Assembly (NCBI GenBank): GCA_020350885.1
Contig: CP070727.1
Location: 1,808,358 to 1,858,756, forward strand
From: a bacterium
Lineage (GTDB): Bacteria; Krumholzibacteriota; Krumholzibacteriia; Krumholzibacteriales; Krumholzibacteriaceae
Direction: 5' to 3'
Length of the DNA stretch: 50,399 nucleotides
A program made the translations under genes and the position numbers. Each line of letters opens with the position of its first letter. The stretch's first letter is position 1. The notes below the pieces were generated by a model. It had not been told where the DNA came from. It saw only the letters and a program-made list of their open reading frames with translations, and did not search any database. Shown here piece by piece: positions 26,092 to 34,608 of this stretch.

Positions 26092-27009
26092 ATGAAGAGA
26101 CTTGCAGCAGGCATGGTAGCAGCCCTTGTGATCGCGTACGTCTCCTTTGCGCTCGGTGCGGAGAGCGAATCGGCCACGGAGTACAAGAAGGTATTAAACG
26201 AGCTACAGCGCAAGTCGAGAACCGTTTCGACCTATGAATTCATCGATACAGCCGAAAGGCTCCTCCTCGGCTTTCTGAAGATATACCCCGACAGCCCGGA
26301 AGCCGCCGGTGCCAATTTTAACCTCGGCAAGATCTATTCGAGCATCGGCAGGAACAAGGAGGCGATCGATCATCTCAATGTGTACCTCCAAGCCGATGTC
26401 CCGAAGGATCAGAAAGAGGAAGGGGCAGCCCGTTTCGCCCTGGCTAACAGCTACCTTGCGATGGAGAATTTCGATGGTGCCGAGAAACTGTTACGAGAGC
26501 TCCTCAAGTCCGGAGCATTGAAGGACAACCGCATGAGGCAGATGGCTTCGATGCAGGTGGCCCGTATCGCTACGCTGCGAAAGCTCAGGATCGGCCTGCC
26601 GGCGATCGGTTTCAGCATGCAGTCGGCCGGAGGCGAGAAGATCACACTCGACTCGTATAAGGGCAAGGTGGTCCTGCTCGATTTCTGGGCCTCGTGGTGC
26701 GCACCGTGCCGGAATGAGATGCCCAATGTGAAGAAAGTTTACAACCACTTTCACGACAAGGGATTCGAGATTATTGGCATCTCCCTGGACGATAAAAAGT
26801 ACAAATTTGATAGCTATGTGGACACACAGCAACTGCCCTGGCCCCAGATCTACGACGGAAAGGGCTGGATGAGCGAGGTCGGCCAGCTCTATGCCGTCAA
26901 CTCGATCCCGGCGACATATCTCCTCGACCGGCAGGGGAAGATCCGCTATAAGAACGTACGGGGCAAGGAGCTGCACACAGCGATAGCAAAGCTGATCGCC
27001 GAGGAGTAG
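26092..27009 (+). CDS. TlpA/ResA-like thiol-disulfide oxidoreductase with TPR-like N-terminal region
   Basis: A 305-residue exported protein. After the signal peptide (MKRLAAGMVAALVIAYVSFALG) come about 130 residues of helical TPR-type repeats, visible as AGANFNLGKIYSSIGRNKEA and ARFALANSYLAMENFDGAE. The C-terminal half is an AhpC/TSA-TlpA domain with active site WASWCAPCRNEMP and the cis-Pro loop NSIPATYLLD. Such proteins reduce disulfides or cytochrome c apoproteins in the periplasm. The start is ATG 26092, with AAAGGA eight bases upstream. It lies 75 bp after the DUF1573 candidate selenoprotein on the same strand, so the two may be redox partners. Confidence 0.93.
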   Translation: MKRLAAGMVAALVIAYVSFALGAESESATEYKKVLNELQRKSRTVSTYEFIDTAERLLLGFLKIYPDSPEAAGANFNLGKIYSSIGRNKEAIDHLNVYLQADVPKDQKEEGAARFALANSYLAMENFDGAEKLLRELLKSGALKDNRMRQMASMQVARIATLRKLRIGLPAIGFSMQSAGGEKITLDSYKGKVVLLDFWASWCAPCRNEMPNVKKVYNHFHDKGFEIIGISLDDKKYKFDSYVDTQQLPWPQIYDGKGWMSEVGQLYAVNSIPATYLLDRQGKIRYKNVRGKELHTAIAKLIAEE

Positions 27010-27044
27010 CTGCACTCCATTTTCGGTTTTTCTGAATAATTATC

Positions 27045-27080
27045 TTGACACTTGCACTTTTCTGTGGATAATTACACTTT
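27045..27080 (+). promoter_or_regulatory. Promoter of the hydrogenase operon with a 20-bp-spaced direct repeat
   Basis: TTGACA (27045-27050) and GATAAT (27067-27072) are 16 bases apart, ahead of the hydrogenase gene run. TTGCACTTT (27052-27060) and TTACACTTT (27072-27080) are near-identical direct repeats two helical turns apart that flank the -10 box, a plausible repressor or activator site. Confidence 0.5.
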
Positions 27081-27187
27081 GATTTTTTGTCCTGGGAGCC
27101 GGGCCACTGAGGTAAAATAGGTAGCTGGACAGTGCGCAACCGGGAATCGATGCTTCAGTGGTCATTTCTTTATTTACAAAAAAGTTA

Positions 27188-28240
27188 ATGCTGTTTATCG
27201 ATTCGACAAATTTCGAGAGGCTTCTGAGGAAACTCTCAAGCGAGGGAGAACTTTTTATCCCTGTTCCTGAGGAGGAGACGGGTAAGCTGCATCTGCAGCG
27301 CGTCGAGGATTTTCCTCTTCCCGAGCTGGTGACCTTCGAAGGCTACCGGATGGTTGAGCCGCTCAAGGCCTTCGCGCAGCTCCTGCGCTACCCTGTGGCC
27401 GAATACCCCTCCCCCGATACCGACGAGCTTCCGGAGGACAAAAAGGTGCCGGCCTTCGTCATCGTGGGAGCGCGTGCCTGTGACATCTATGCCTTGGAAC
27501 TCGTGGACAAGGTCCAGGTAGAGGGAGAATTCGTCGATCCCTTTTACAAGATCAGGCGCGAGAAGATGTTTATAATTGCTGCGGATTGTACCGAGTGCGG
27601 TGAGAGCTGCTTCTGCAACCTGCTCGGCAACGGCCCGTGGCCGGAGCGGGGATACGATCTTGCGATATCCAAGGTGAGTGGGGGATTCCTGATCGTAGCG
27701 GGTTCGGAGCAGGGCGAAAAGATCGTCGAGACCAACGGGGAGTTCTTTGCCGAGCCGCGTGAGGGTCTCGTGGCGGCGCGGGACGAGAACAGGCAACGGG
27801 TTGTCAAGAAGCTCGCAGAAAACAACGGGGACTACCCTTCGGTCGACGGGTTGCCGGAGCTCATCCGGGAGCATCTCACGGCCGATATATGGGACGATAT
27901 TGCAGCGAAGTGTGTCGAATGCGGTGCGTGTACGAATATCTGTCCCACCTGTTATTGTTTCCTTCTCTACGATCAGAAGGTGGACGGCGAGCATTTTCAG
28001 CGGATCGCAAGCTGGGATTCGTGTCAGGTGACCGGGTATGCCCGTATGGCCGGGATGCTCAATCCGCGCCCCCGGCTTACGGATCGCGTGAAGCACCGCT
28101 ACCACCATAAATACGACTATCTCGTGCTGAGCCATGGAGCCGTCTACTGCACCGGATGCGGCAGGTGCATCGATACCTGTTCCGCCGGGATCGACATGCG
28201 TGATGCCTTCAGGAAGGTGAAAGCAGCGGTTGCCAAGTGA
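27188..28240 (+). CDS. hydB: Sulfhydrogenase/sulfite-reductase-type beta subunit (4Fe-4S electron-transfer protein)
   Basis: A 350-residue iron-sulfur protein like HydB of archaeal sulfhydrogenase and AsrA of anaerobic sulfite reductase. The middle region has ADCTECGESCFCN. The C-terminal ferredoxin-like part holds two 4Fe-4S motifs, CVECGACTNICPTCYC and CTGCGRCIDTCSAGI. It would pass electrons between the FAD/NAD(P)H subunit encoded next and the rest of the complex. ATG 27188 is chosen because homologs begin with an M-L-x-I-S-type stretch; there is no clear ribosome site, and GTG 27158 is also in frame. It is the first gene of a run that continues to the terminator at 41230. Confidence 0.88.
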   Translation: MLFIDSTNFERLLRKLSSEGELFIPVPEEETGKLHLQRVEDFPLPELVTFEGYRMVEPLKAFAQLLRYPVAEYPSPDTDELPEDKKVPAFVIVGARACDIYALELVDKVQVEGEFVDPFYKIRREKMFIIAADCTECGESCFCNLLGNGPWPERGYDLAISKVSGGFLIVAGSEQGEKIVETNGEFFAEPREGLVAARDENRQRVVKKLAENNGDYPSVDGLPELIREHLTADIWDDIAAKCVECGACTNICPTCYCFLLYDQKVDGEHFQRIASWDSCQVTGYARMAGMLNPRPRLTDRVKHRYHHKYDYLVLSHGAVYCTGCGRCIDTCSAGIDMRDAFRKVKAAVAK

Positions 28241-28253
28241 GGTTCTGGACCGA

Positions 28254-29072
28254 ATGAAGAATCCGTACTACCCAATAGATACCGTTGTCGAGGACATCAT
28301 CACCGAGACACCCACGATCAAGACATTCGTCCTCAAGCCGGCCAAGCCGATCCCGTTTCGGGCCGGTCAATTCATGCAGCTCACCGTCCCTGGTGAGGGC
28401 GAGGCGCCGTTTACGCCGAGCTCGTCGCCCAGTGTGAAGGAACGCATGGAGATCACGGTCCTCAGGACGGGAAAGGTCACCGATTCATTGCACGAGTTCA
28501 AGCCGGGGGCGAAGGTGGGACTCAGGGGGCCTTTCGGCAAGGGGTATCCCCTCGAAAAGCTGGAGGGCAAGGAGGTGCTCATCGTCGGCGGCGGTGTGGG
28601 GCTTGCACCACTTCGTTCACTCATCTATGCCCTGCTGGAGAATCCGGCAAAGTACAAACGGGTATCGATCAAGTACGGCGCCCGGCTTCCCGATGAGCTC
28701 TGCTTCAGGCGGCAGTACGAGGAGTGGAGCAAGGTGGCGCCGAACGTCGATTTCACCAATACGATCGATGTCGAGGCTCCGGGATGGACCGGGCGGGTGG
28801 GGCTCGTGACCACGCTGCTCGACGATCTCGATGTCAATATAGACCAGAGTATCGCTCTTTCGTGCGGCCCCGAGATCATGCTCAAGTTCGTAACCCTCAA
28901 GCTACTCGAGGTCGGTTACAAACCGATTCAAATATATCTCTCTATGAACAGGAAGATGTCGTGTGGAATGGGCAAGTGCGGCCGGTGTAACGTCGGGCAC
29001 TACTACCTGTGTGTGGATGGACCCGACATGAACTACGACAAGATAAAGCACGTTCCGAACGTGTTCGGATAA
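28254..29072 (+). CDS. hydG: FAD/NAD(P)H-binding gamma subunit (HydG/AsrB-like)
   Basis: A 272-residue ferredoxin-NADP-reductase-type protein: an FAD domain (residues about 10-105, RAGQFMQLTVPG), an NAD(P)H domain with VLIVGGGVGLAPLRSLIYAL, and a C-terminal 2Fe-2S site MSCGMGKCGRCNVG...LCV, as in the dihydroorotate dehydrogenase K / sulfhydrogenase gamma group. It would connect the complex to the cytoplasmic NAD(P)H pool. The start is ATG 28254, with GAGG about ten bases upstream; an in-frame TTG at 28230 overlaps the beta subunit gene. Pairing with the beta subunit is standard; its attachment to a membrane hydrogenase operon is not. Confidence 0.9.
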   Translation: MKNPYYPIDTVVEDIITETPTIKTFVLKPAKPIPFRAGQFMQLTVPGEGEAPFTPSSSPSVKERMEITVLRTGKVTDSLHEFKPGAKVGLRGPFGKGYPLEKLEGKEVLIVGGGVGLAPLRSLIYALLENPAKYKRVSIKYGARLPDELCFRRQYEEWSKVAPNVDFTNTIDVEAPGWTGRVGLVTTLLDDLDVNIDQSIALSCGPEIMLKFVTLKLLEVGYKPIQIYLSMNRKMSCGMGKCGRCNVGHYYLCVDGPDMNYDKIKHVPNVFG

Positions 29073-29121
29073 AACAGAAATACGGACATCCGGTGTGGGG
29101 TCCGTATGGTTCGGTTGCATT

Positions 29122-30915
29122 ATGAAAGAGATACAGACAAACTGTTCGTTCTGCTCGCTCGCCTGTCCCGTGGTGTTGCGGGGTGGGCAGAGGGGGCCGC
29201 TGTTCGGTGACGGGTCGATCCTCTCCCTCGAATGGGACACGCGGGATGAGTCGAAATACAATGGCAGCCTCTGTGCGCGGGGGAACGCAACCGTGGAATT
29301 CCTGACGCACCAGAAGCGGTTGAACTATCCCTTCGTACTCGGGGAACGGACCACCTTCAAAGCGGCGGTGGGGGAAGCGGCCAAGAATCTCCTGGCGATC
29401 AAGGAGGAATCGGGCGGCGACAGCATCGGGATTCTACTGGGGGACAACCTCACGAACGAGGAGGCTGCGCTCGCGGTCACATTTGCTAGAGAGGTTCTGG
29501 GGACCGACAATGTGGCACTCTTCGCCCCTGACGATGCCCCCGTCTTCCGGGCATATCTCGGCTGCAATCTTTCCTCCCTGAAATCCGCAGGCCCGAAGCC
29601 ACCGGGTGACCGGGAGGTCAGTCTCCTCATTGGTGATCCGATGGCGGAGCATCCCTGTGTCGCCAAGGATATCCTCCCCTCGAAGTACGGCACACGGGGA
29701 AGCGAGGTGATCGTCGTCAGTCCCGAGCGAAACCATTCGGCATGGTTCGCCGACAGGCACCTCCGTTGCAAGCCGGGGGGCGAGGCGGCGGTGCTCCTGG
29801 GGCTCCTCAAGGCCGCAATCAAGGAGAGCGGGGCGAAGCTCACTGGGGAGCTCGCATCACTGGTGTATAACGGAATCGACTGGAACATCATCGACCGCGT
29901 CGGCGGGATCAACGAGGATCCGATCGAGGGGGCCGCCAAATCGATTCTGGGTGCGGTAAGGGTTCGGATATACATGTCTAATCTGTTCGGACGGATCGGC
30001 TCACCTGCACTTGCGAGCCTCTTCGCCGAGGCGCTCGCAAGGATCTGCCCGGGAGAGAGCACGTTCGAACCTCAGTTCGTTCAGCAGAATACATGGGGTA
30101 TTTACTCGGTGCTCGCCGGGGCGGGCAATAGAAAGGTTCTGGAGAAGCTGGACAGTGCCGAGATCAAGGCGTTGATCCTCCTCGGTCTGGATCTCTTCTC
30201 TGTCTATCCCGCCGCACCTGTCGAGAAGGCGCTCCGTGAGAAGAAATTCAGCGTGACTACCCAGTTTTTCTGGAACCAAACTGCCTCGCGGGCGAATGTC
30301 GTCCTGCCGGCGGCCGCACTCATCGAGAAGCGCGGGACGGTCTCACCATCGTTCGGCGAGGACCTGGTTCGTGAGGAGACCATCACTCCACTCGGCGGTA
30401 CTCGCACGGATGAGGAGTTTCTCATCGCCCTGGCGGGTGAGATGGGCACGGAGCTCTCCCCCGTGACCGGGGTCGAACGGAGAACGGAGGGGCGGGGTTC
30501 CTGCGAGGGCATCAAAGAGGAATGGGATGCGTATGCCGAGACCGCCGCAGTGCTCGATGCCGCCGAGACGGTGCTCATACCGTGGAGCGAACCCGTTCAT
30601 GTGGCGGACGGTTCACTGAGCAGGAATTTCCACTGGTCGGAGATCACATGCCCAGAACCGAAGCTCATGATCTCGAACGATTACGCAGATGAACTCAAGT
30701 TGAACAATGGGGACAGAGTCGCCGTATCATCGGAAGGCGGCGAGGTGGTTCTGCCGGTTGCGAGGACGGGAAAGCTGTCGGGAAAGGTTGTGGGGGCCAC
30801 GATCCATTTCCCCTCCGTGCGTAAGCTCTTTCCATGGAGGCTCGACGAGAGATACGGTGAGATCGAACTGGCTCCGATACCGGTGCAGCTCGGCCGGCAG
30901 CAGGAGAAGGCGTAG
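29122..30915 (+). CDS. Molybdopterin oxidoreductase-family protein (FdhA/NuoG-like), no evident catalytic Cys/Sec
   Basis: A 597-residue MopB-fold protein. It starts with a 4Fe-4S domain, NCSFCSLACPV...SLCARGN, then the molybdopterin-binding core (SIGILLGDNLTNEEAALA, VVLPAAALIEKRGTVSPSFG) and a C-terminal dinucleotide-binding barrel (ELKLNNGDRVAVSS). Formate dehydrogenases carry a Sec or Cys with an adjacent His or Arg as molybdenum ligand near residue 140; no such motif is seen here. The protein is also some 80-120 residues shorter than FdhA. It may be an electron-wiring NuoG-like subunit rather than an active formate dehydrogenase. ATG 29122 is used; GTG 29095 is an alternative. It lies between the gamma subunit and polyferredoxin genes. 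Confidence 0.82.
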   Translation: MKEIQTNCSFCSLACPVVLRGGQRGPLFGDGSILSLEWDTRDESKYNGSLCARGNATVEFLTHQKRLNYPFVLGERTTFKAAVGEAAKNLLAIKEESGGDSIGILLGDNLTNEEAALAVTFAREVLGTDNVALFAPDDAPVFRAYLGCNLSSLKSAGPKPPGDREVSLLIGDPMAEHPCVAKDILPSKYGTRGSEVIVVSPERNHSAWFADRHLRCKPGGEAAVLLGLLKAAIKESGAKLTGELASLVYNGIDWNIIDRVGGINEDPIEGAAKSILGAVRVRIYMSNLFGRIGSPALASLFAEALARICPGESTFEPQFVQQNTWGIYSVLAGAGNRKVLEKLDSAEIKALILLGLDLFSVYPAAPVEKALREKKFSVTTQFFWNQTASRANVVLPAAALIEKRGTVSPSFGEDLVREETITPLGGTRTDEEFLIALAGEMGTELSPVTGVERRTEGRGSCEGIKEEWDAYAETAAVLDAAETVLIPWSEPVHVADGSLSRNFHWSEITCPEPKLMISNDYADELKLNNGDRVAVSSEGGEVVLPVARTGKLSGKVVGATIHFPSVRKLFPWRLDERYGEIELAPIPVQLGRQQEKA

Positions 30916-30917
30916 CA

Positions 30918-31397
30918 ATGGAGAAGCGGATATATATCAACATGAATCTGTGCACCGGATGCCGTTCGTGCGCGGCCGCATGCGCTCAGGGGCATCACGG
31001 GCAGGGCTTGCTCAAGCACGGCCCGGTTCAGGAAACAGCGCTGCTGCCCCTGCACTGCAGGCATTGCGATACGTCCCTCTGCCTCGAGGTGTGCCCGCAG
31101 GAGGCGATCAAAAAAGACGAGAGCGACACGATCATCCGGATGAGTCACCTTTGTGTCGGATGCAAGTCGTGTATCATGGCGTGTCCCTTCGGGGTGATGC
31201 AGGTTCATTCGACGTGGCATATATCACCGAAGTGCGATCTCTGCCACGACCGGCTCAACGATGGCAAGGAGCCCCGGTGTGTGGCGACCTGCACCTCCGG
31301 TGCGCTGGTATTCGAGGAACTGACGGAGCTCGAGAGGAAACAGAAACGTGCGGTCGAGGGCGGGCGTTACTTCACCCGCTTTATGCTGCTGCGGTAG
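30918..31397 (+). CDS. Polyferredoxin electron-transfer subunit (HycB/FdhB-like)
   Basis: A 159-residue protein with four cysteine clusters of the DMSO-reductase FeS-subunit type: CTGCRSCAAAC, CRHCDTSLCLEVCP, CVGCKSCIMACPFG and CDLCHDR...RCVATC. It therefore binds up to four 4Fe-4S clusters. It would carry electrons from the molybdopterin-type protein, or from the HydBG pair, to the hydrogenase. It starts two bases after the previous stop, with AGGAG inside the upstream gene. No membrane anchor is present. Confidence 0.92.
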   Translation: MEKRIYINMNLCTGCRSCAAACAQGHHGQGLLKHGPVQETALLPLHCRHCDTSLCLEVCPQEAIKKDESDTIIRMSHLCVGCKSCIMACPFGVMQVHSTWHISPKCDLCHDRLNDGKEPRCVATCTSGALVFEELTELERKQKRAVEGGRYFTRFMLLR

Positions 31398-31409
31398 TGG
31401 AGCAGGACA

Positions 31410-32342
31410 ATGAACATCGCCAAGTACTTGTTGAACTATCTGATATTCCCGGGATTCGTCTTCTCGGCCATCGTGGGGCTATTGACGACGTGGGTCGATC
31501 GTAAGGTGACGGCGCGGGTGCAGTGGCGCATGGGGCCGCCGTGGTACCAGCCGTTTGCAGACACGGTCAAGCTGTTGGGCAAGGAGGTCGTGGTGCCGGC
31601 CGGTGCGAGGCGCACGGGATTTCTGCTCATGCCGCTCGTAGGGCTCGCCGCAGCCACCCTGGCATCCACCATGCTCTGGTTGATAAATCTCAACCCGGAA
31701 ACTTCCTTCATCGGCGATACGATCGTCCTCGTATACATTATGACAATTCCGGCGATCTCGATGATCCTCGGGGCCAGCGCTTCGGCCAATCCGCTCGGTA
31801 TCCTCGGGGCGAGCCGCGAGATGAAGCTGCTCTTCGCCTACGAATTGCCGCTCGTCGTGGCGGTCCTCACATCGGTATACAAGGCCGGCAGCTTCTCGCT
31901 GGAGAGCATCCTGGCGCATCAGGCGCAGGAAGGGATTATGCTCGGGAGCATTTCCGGAGTCATTTCATTTATAGTCATTTTATTATGTGCACAGGCAAAA
32001 CTCACCTTCGTTCCGTTCGATATACCCGAGGCGGAGACGGAGCTCGCCGGTGGTTCGCATATCGAATACTCAGGCGCAGCACTGGCGGTCGTCAGGCTCA
32101 ATATGGCGCTCATGTTCTTCGTGCTGCCGATCTTCATCATCACACTGTTCTGGGGCGGCATCGCCTTTACCGGTTGGAGAATACTGACCTCGATCCTCAA
32201 GTACGTAGCTATCGTGGTCATCTTTGTCTTGATAAAGAATACGAACCCTCGGGTCCGGATCGACCAGGCCGTACGGTTCTTCTGGGGTCCGATGTTCATA
32301 CTATCAGTGGTTGCCATGATTCTGGCCGTGCTTGGATTGTAG
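31410..32342 (+). CDS. mbhM: Membrane anchor subunit of group 4 [NiFe] hydrogenase (NuoH/HycD-like)
   Basis: A 310-residue protein with about eight membrane helices, homologous to complex I NuoH and to HycD, EchB and MbhM. The conserved cytoplasmic loop between helices is visible as FVPFDIPEAETELAGG, the family signature, together with the N-terminal WVDRKVTARVQWRMGPPW. It links the hydrogenase arm to the ion-translocating arm and forms part of the proton or sodium path. It follows the polyferredoxin gene by 12 bases. Confidence 0.94.
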   Translation: MNIAKYLLNYLIFPGFVFSAIVGLLTTWVDRKVTARVQWRMGPPWYQPFADTVKLLGKEVVVPAGARRTGFLLMPLVGLAAATLASTMLWLINLNPETSFIGDTIVLVYIMTIPAISMILGASASANPLGILGASREMKLLFAYELPLVVAVLTSVYKAGSFSLESILAHQAQEGIMLGSISGVISFIVILLCAQAKLTFVPFDIPEAETELAGGSHIEYSGAALAVVRLNMALMFFVLPIFIITLFWGGIAFTGWRILTSILKYVAIVVIFVLIKNTNPRVRIDQAVRFFWGPMFILSVVAMILAVLGL

Positions 32343-32360
32343 GCACCGGAGGCATCGCTC

Positions 32361-32774
32361 ATGTCACTGGCACTGAAAGCGTTGAAGAAGTCACCCTGGG
32401 TGTTCCACGTGAACACCGGAGCGTGCAATAACTGCGACATCGAGATTCTCGATTGCCTCACCCCCCGTTTCGATGTTGAGCGTTTCGGCATCGTTCTCGT
32501 CGGCAGCATCAGGCATGCCGATGTGCTACTAATAAGCGGCCCGGTCACGAAAAACTGCCTGCCGAGGCTGAAGCGGCTCTACGAGCAGGCGCCCAAGCCG
32601 ATCAAGGTAATCGCGTTCGGTGCCTGTGGGTGCAAGTGTGGAATCTTCCGTGACGGATACAATACGGTGGGCCCCGTCGACAAATACATACCGGTGGATG
32701 CCTATATACCGGGTTGCCCGCCGAAACCCGAAACGATCATTGCGGGTGTCGTGAAAGTACTCGGCACCTTGTAG
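32361..32774 (+). CDS. mbhJ: Hydrogenase small subunit (NuoB-like, proximal 4Fe-4S)
   Basis: A 137-residue NuoB/HycG/EchC-type subunit. The cluster ligands are in TGACNNCDIEILDC, FGACGCKCG and YIPGCPPKP, matching the N2-type proximal 4Fe-4S cluster of group 4 hydrogenases. It receives electrons from the ferredoxin-like subunit and hands them to the NiFe site. It starts 18 bases after the NuoH-like gene. Confidence 0.94.
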   Translation: MSLALKALKKSPWVFHVNTGACNNCDIEILDCLTPRFDVERFGIVLVGSIRHADVLLISGPVTKNCLPRLKRLYEQAPKPIKVIAFGACGCKCGIFRDGYNTVGPVDKYIPVDAYIPGCPPKPETIIAGVVKVLGTL

Positions 32775-32805
32775 ACGCTTCGGAGGCATCGAAGGAAAGA
32801 ATGGA

Positions 32806-33327
32806 ATGGAACGCGAAGAGGCAAAGAAAAGAATAGCGGAACGGTTCGGGGGCAACGTGCAGGTGGCCGAACGATCGCCGAGGCGCGTGTACGTATACGC
32901 CGAAAATGATGTCTGGGTCGACCTCGCCTCGTTCATATTCAACGACCTCGACGGGCGGTTCGATACGGGTGCAGCGGTGGACGATCGCGATGGGGTCGAG
33001 GTGATGTTTTTCATGCAGTTCGACAGGGATAATTACACGATCACCATTAAGACATTTGCTCAAAAGCCGAACCCCGCACTCGACTCGATCTCGAATGCCA
33101 TCCCAGGCGCCAAGTGGATCGAACGGGAGATCTTCGAGATGTACGAGGTCGACTTCAGAAATCACCCGGATTTGAGGCCCATACTTCGGGCGGATACGCG
33201 TCCCGAAGATTTCTACCCGGCCAAGAGGGAGATCAAAGAGGATCACGAAACTCCACGGGGGCGAGATGACGGCGTGGCAAGGGCGGACGAGGTCGCCGGG
33301 AAACCGCTCAAGGGCAAGAATCCGTAA
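32806..33327 (+). CDS. mbhK: Hydrogenase NuoC-like subunit
   Basis: A 173-residue member of the 30-kDa complex I subunit family (NuoC, HycE N-terminal part, EchD, MbhK). The signature lies in WIEREIFEMYEVDFRNHPDLRPIL. The N-terminal half is divergent, as usual in group 4 hydrogenases, and the charged C-terminal tail has no known role. It is a structural subunit that packs against the large subunit, which is encoded 48 bases downstream. Confidence 0.92.
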   Translation: MEREEAKKRIAERFGGNVQVAERSPRRVYVYAENDVWVDLASFIFNDLDGRFDTGAAVDDRDGVEVMFFMQFDRDNYTITIKTFAQKPNPALDSISNAIPGAKWIEREIFEMYEVDFRNHPDLRPILRADTRPEDFYPAKREIKEDHETPRGRDDGVARADEVAGKPLKGKNP

Positions 33328-33375
33328 GGAATTGATCGGCCACAGCGCCGTGCTGATAGAGAAAGGTGAACAACG

Positions 33376-34584
33376 ATGGTTAAAAAGATTCCGATCGGCC
33401 CCTACCACCCGATACTCGAGGAACCCGAGTTCTTCGAGCTCATCGTAGACGGGGAGCGGGTCGTCGACATCGAGATGACGATCGGTTGGAGCCACCGCGG
33501 CATCGAGCTGCTGTCCGAACACAAGACCTGGGATCAAATACCGTTTCTCGTGGAGCGCGTCTGCGGTATCTGCTCGGCATCGCATCCGTATGCATACGTG
33601 AAGGCGGTCGAGGATCTGCTCGGGATCGAGGTGCCGCTCAGGGCCCAGTTCATCAGAGTGATTGTGGCCGAGCTCGAGCGCCTGCACAGCCACCTGCTCT
33701 GGACGGGGCTGGCTGGCCACTTCATCGGTTACAATACGGTTTTCATGTGGGCGTGGCGGTACCGGGAGCCCCTCCTCGATGTGATCGAGGCGGTCACCGG
33801 AAACCGCAACCACTATGCCACCTACCGCGTAGGCGGTGTGCGGCGCGATCTTCCGGCCGAGGAGATTCCGAACATCCTGAAGCTGCTCGAAGTGATCGAG
33901 AGTAAAAACAGCATGCTCACGAAGGCGATTCTCGACGATCCCGTCATCCATGCGCGTACGAAGGGAGTCGGCGTCCTGCCGCGGAACAAGTGCCGTGAGT
34001 ACGGGGCACTCGGCCCCACGGCGCGGGCGGGTCACTACGATATCGACGGACGCCGGGATCACCCGATCGACGCCTACGACAAGGTCAACTTCAACGTGAT
34101 CGTCTGCGAGACCGGAGACGTCTTCGACAAGGCGGTTGTACGCCAGCTCGAGAACTTCGAATCGATCAAGATCATACGCCAGTGCCTCGAGCAGATAAAG
34201 GACACGGAACCGGGCGACATCTGGACCGAGATCCACGAGGTGCCACCCGGTGAGGGGCACGGTATGTACGAGGCCCCACGGGGCGAGGTCTTCCATTACG
34301 TCCGCTCGGACGGTGGGAACACCCCCCTGAGGCACAAGATCAGGGCCCCGAGCTTCAACAACATCCTCACGAACGAGGTAAGCGTACCGGGTAATACCGT
34401 GGCCGATGCGGGACTCATTACTGCCGCCGTCGATCCGTGCTACTCATGCACCGAGCGTGTCGGGGTAGTTGACAGCCAGAGCGGGAGCCGCAGCATCCTC
34501 ACGGAGGCTGATCTCATCCGGCTCTCACAGGAGAAGACGGAGCGGATTAGAAAAAGGTTGGCAAGGAGCAGGTTGGGCGTATAG
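33376..34584 (+). CDS. mbhL: [NiFe] hydrogenase large subunit, group 4 (catalytic)
   Basis: A 402-residue NuoD-like subunit that keeps both nickel-binding motifs: ERVCGICSASH (about C63 and C66) and DPCYSCTER (about C355 and C358). It is therefore a true hydrogenase, not a complex I subunit. About 40 residues follow the second motif; in this family such an extension is removed after the Arg of the C-terminal motif by an endopeptidase once nickel is inserted, and a HycI-like protease is encoded at 41351. It reduces protons to H2, or the reverse, at the cytoplasmic side. The sequence is closest in pattern to the Mbh/Mfh group. Confidence 0.95.
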   Translation: MVKKIPIGPYHPILEEPEFFELIVDGERVVDIEMTIGWSHRGIELLSEHKTWDQIPFLVERVCGICSASHPYAYVKAVEDLLGIEVPLRAQFIRVIVAELERLHSHLLWTGLAGHFIGYNTVFMWAWRYREPLLDVIEAVTGNRNHYATYRVGGVRRDLPAEEIPNILKLLEVIESKNSMLTKAILDDPVIHARTKGVGVLPRNKCREYGALGPTARAGHYDIDGRRDHPIDAYDKVNFNVIVCETGDVFDKAVVRQLENFESIKIIRQCLEQIKDTEPGDIWTEIHEVPPGEGHGMYEAPRGEVFHYVRSDGGNTPLRHKIRAPSFNNILTNEVSVPGNTVADAGLITAAVDPCYSCTERVGVVDSQSGSRSILTEADLIRLSQEKTERIRKRLARSRLGV

Positions 34585-34608
34585 ACTTCCGAATTCGGAG
34601 TCGGTAAT

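Noticed and set aside
32737..34335. Long open frame (532 codons) on the minus strand opposite the hydrogenase genes
   Set aside because: It lies antisense to mbhK and mbhL, which have clear family motifs. It is a by-product of GC-rich codon use, with no recognisable domain.
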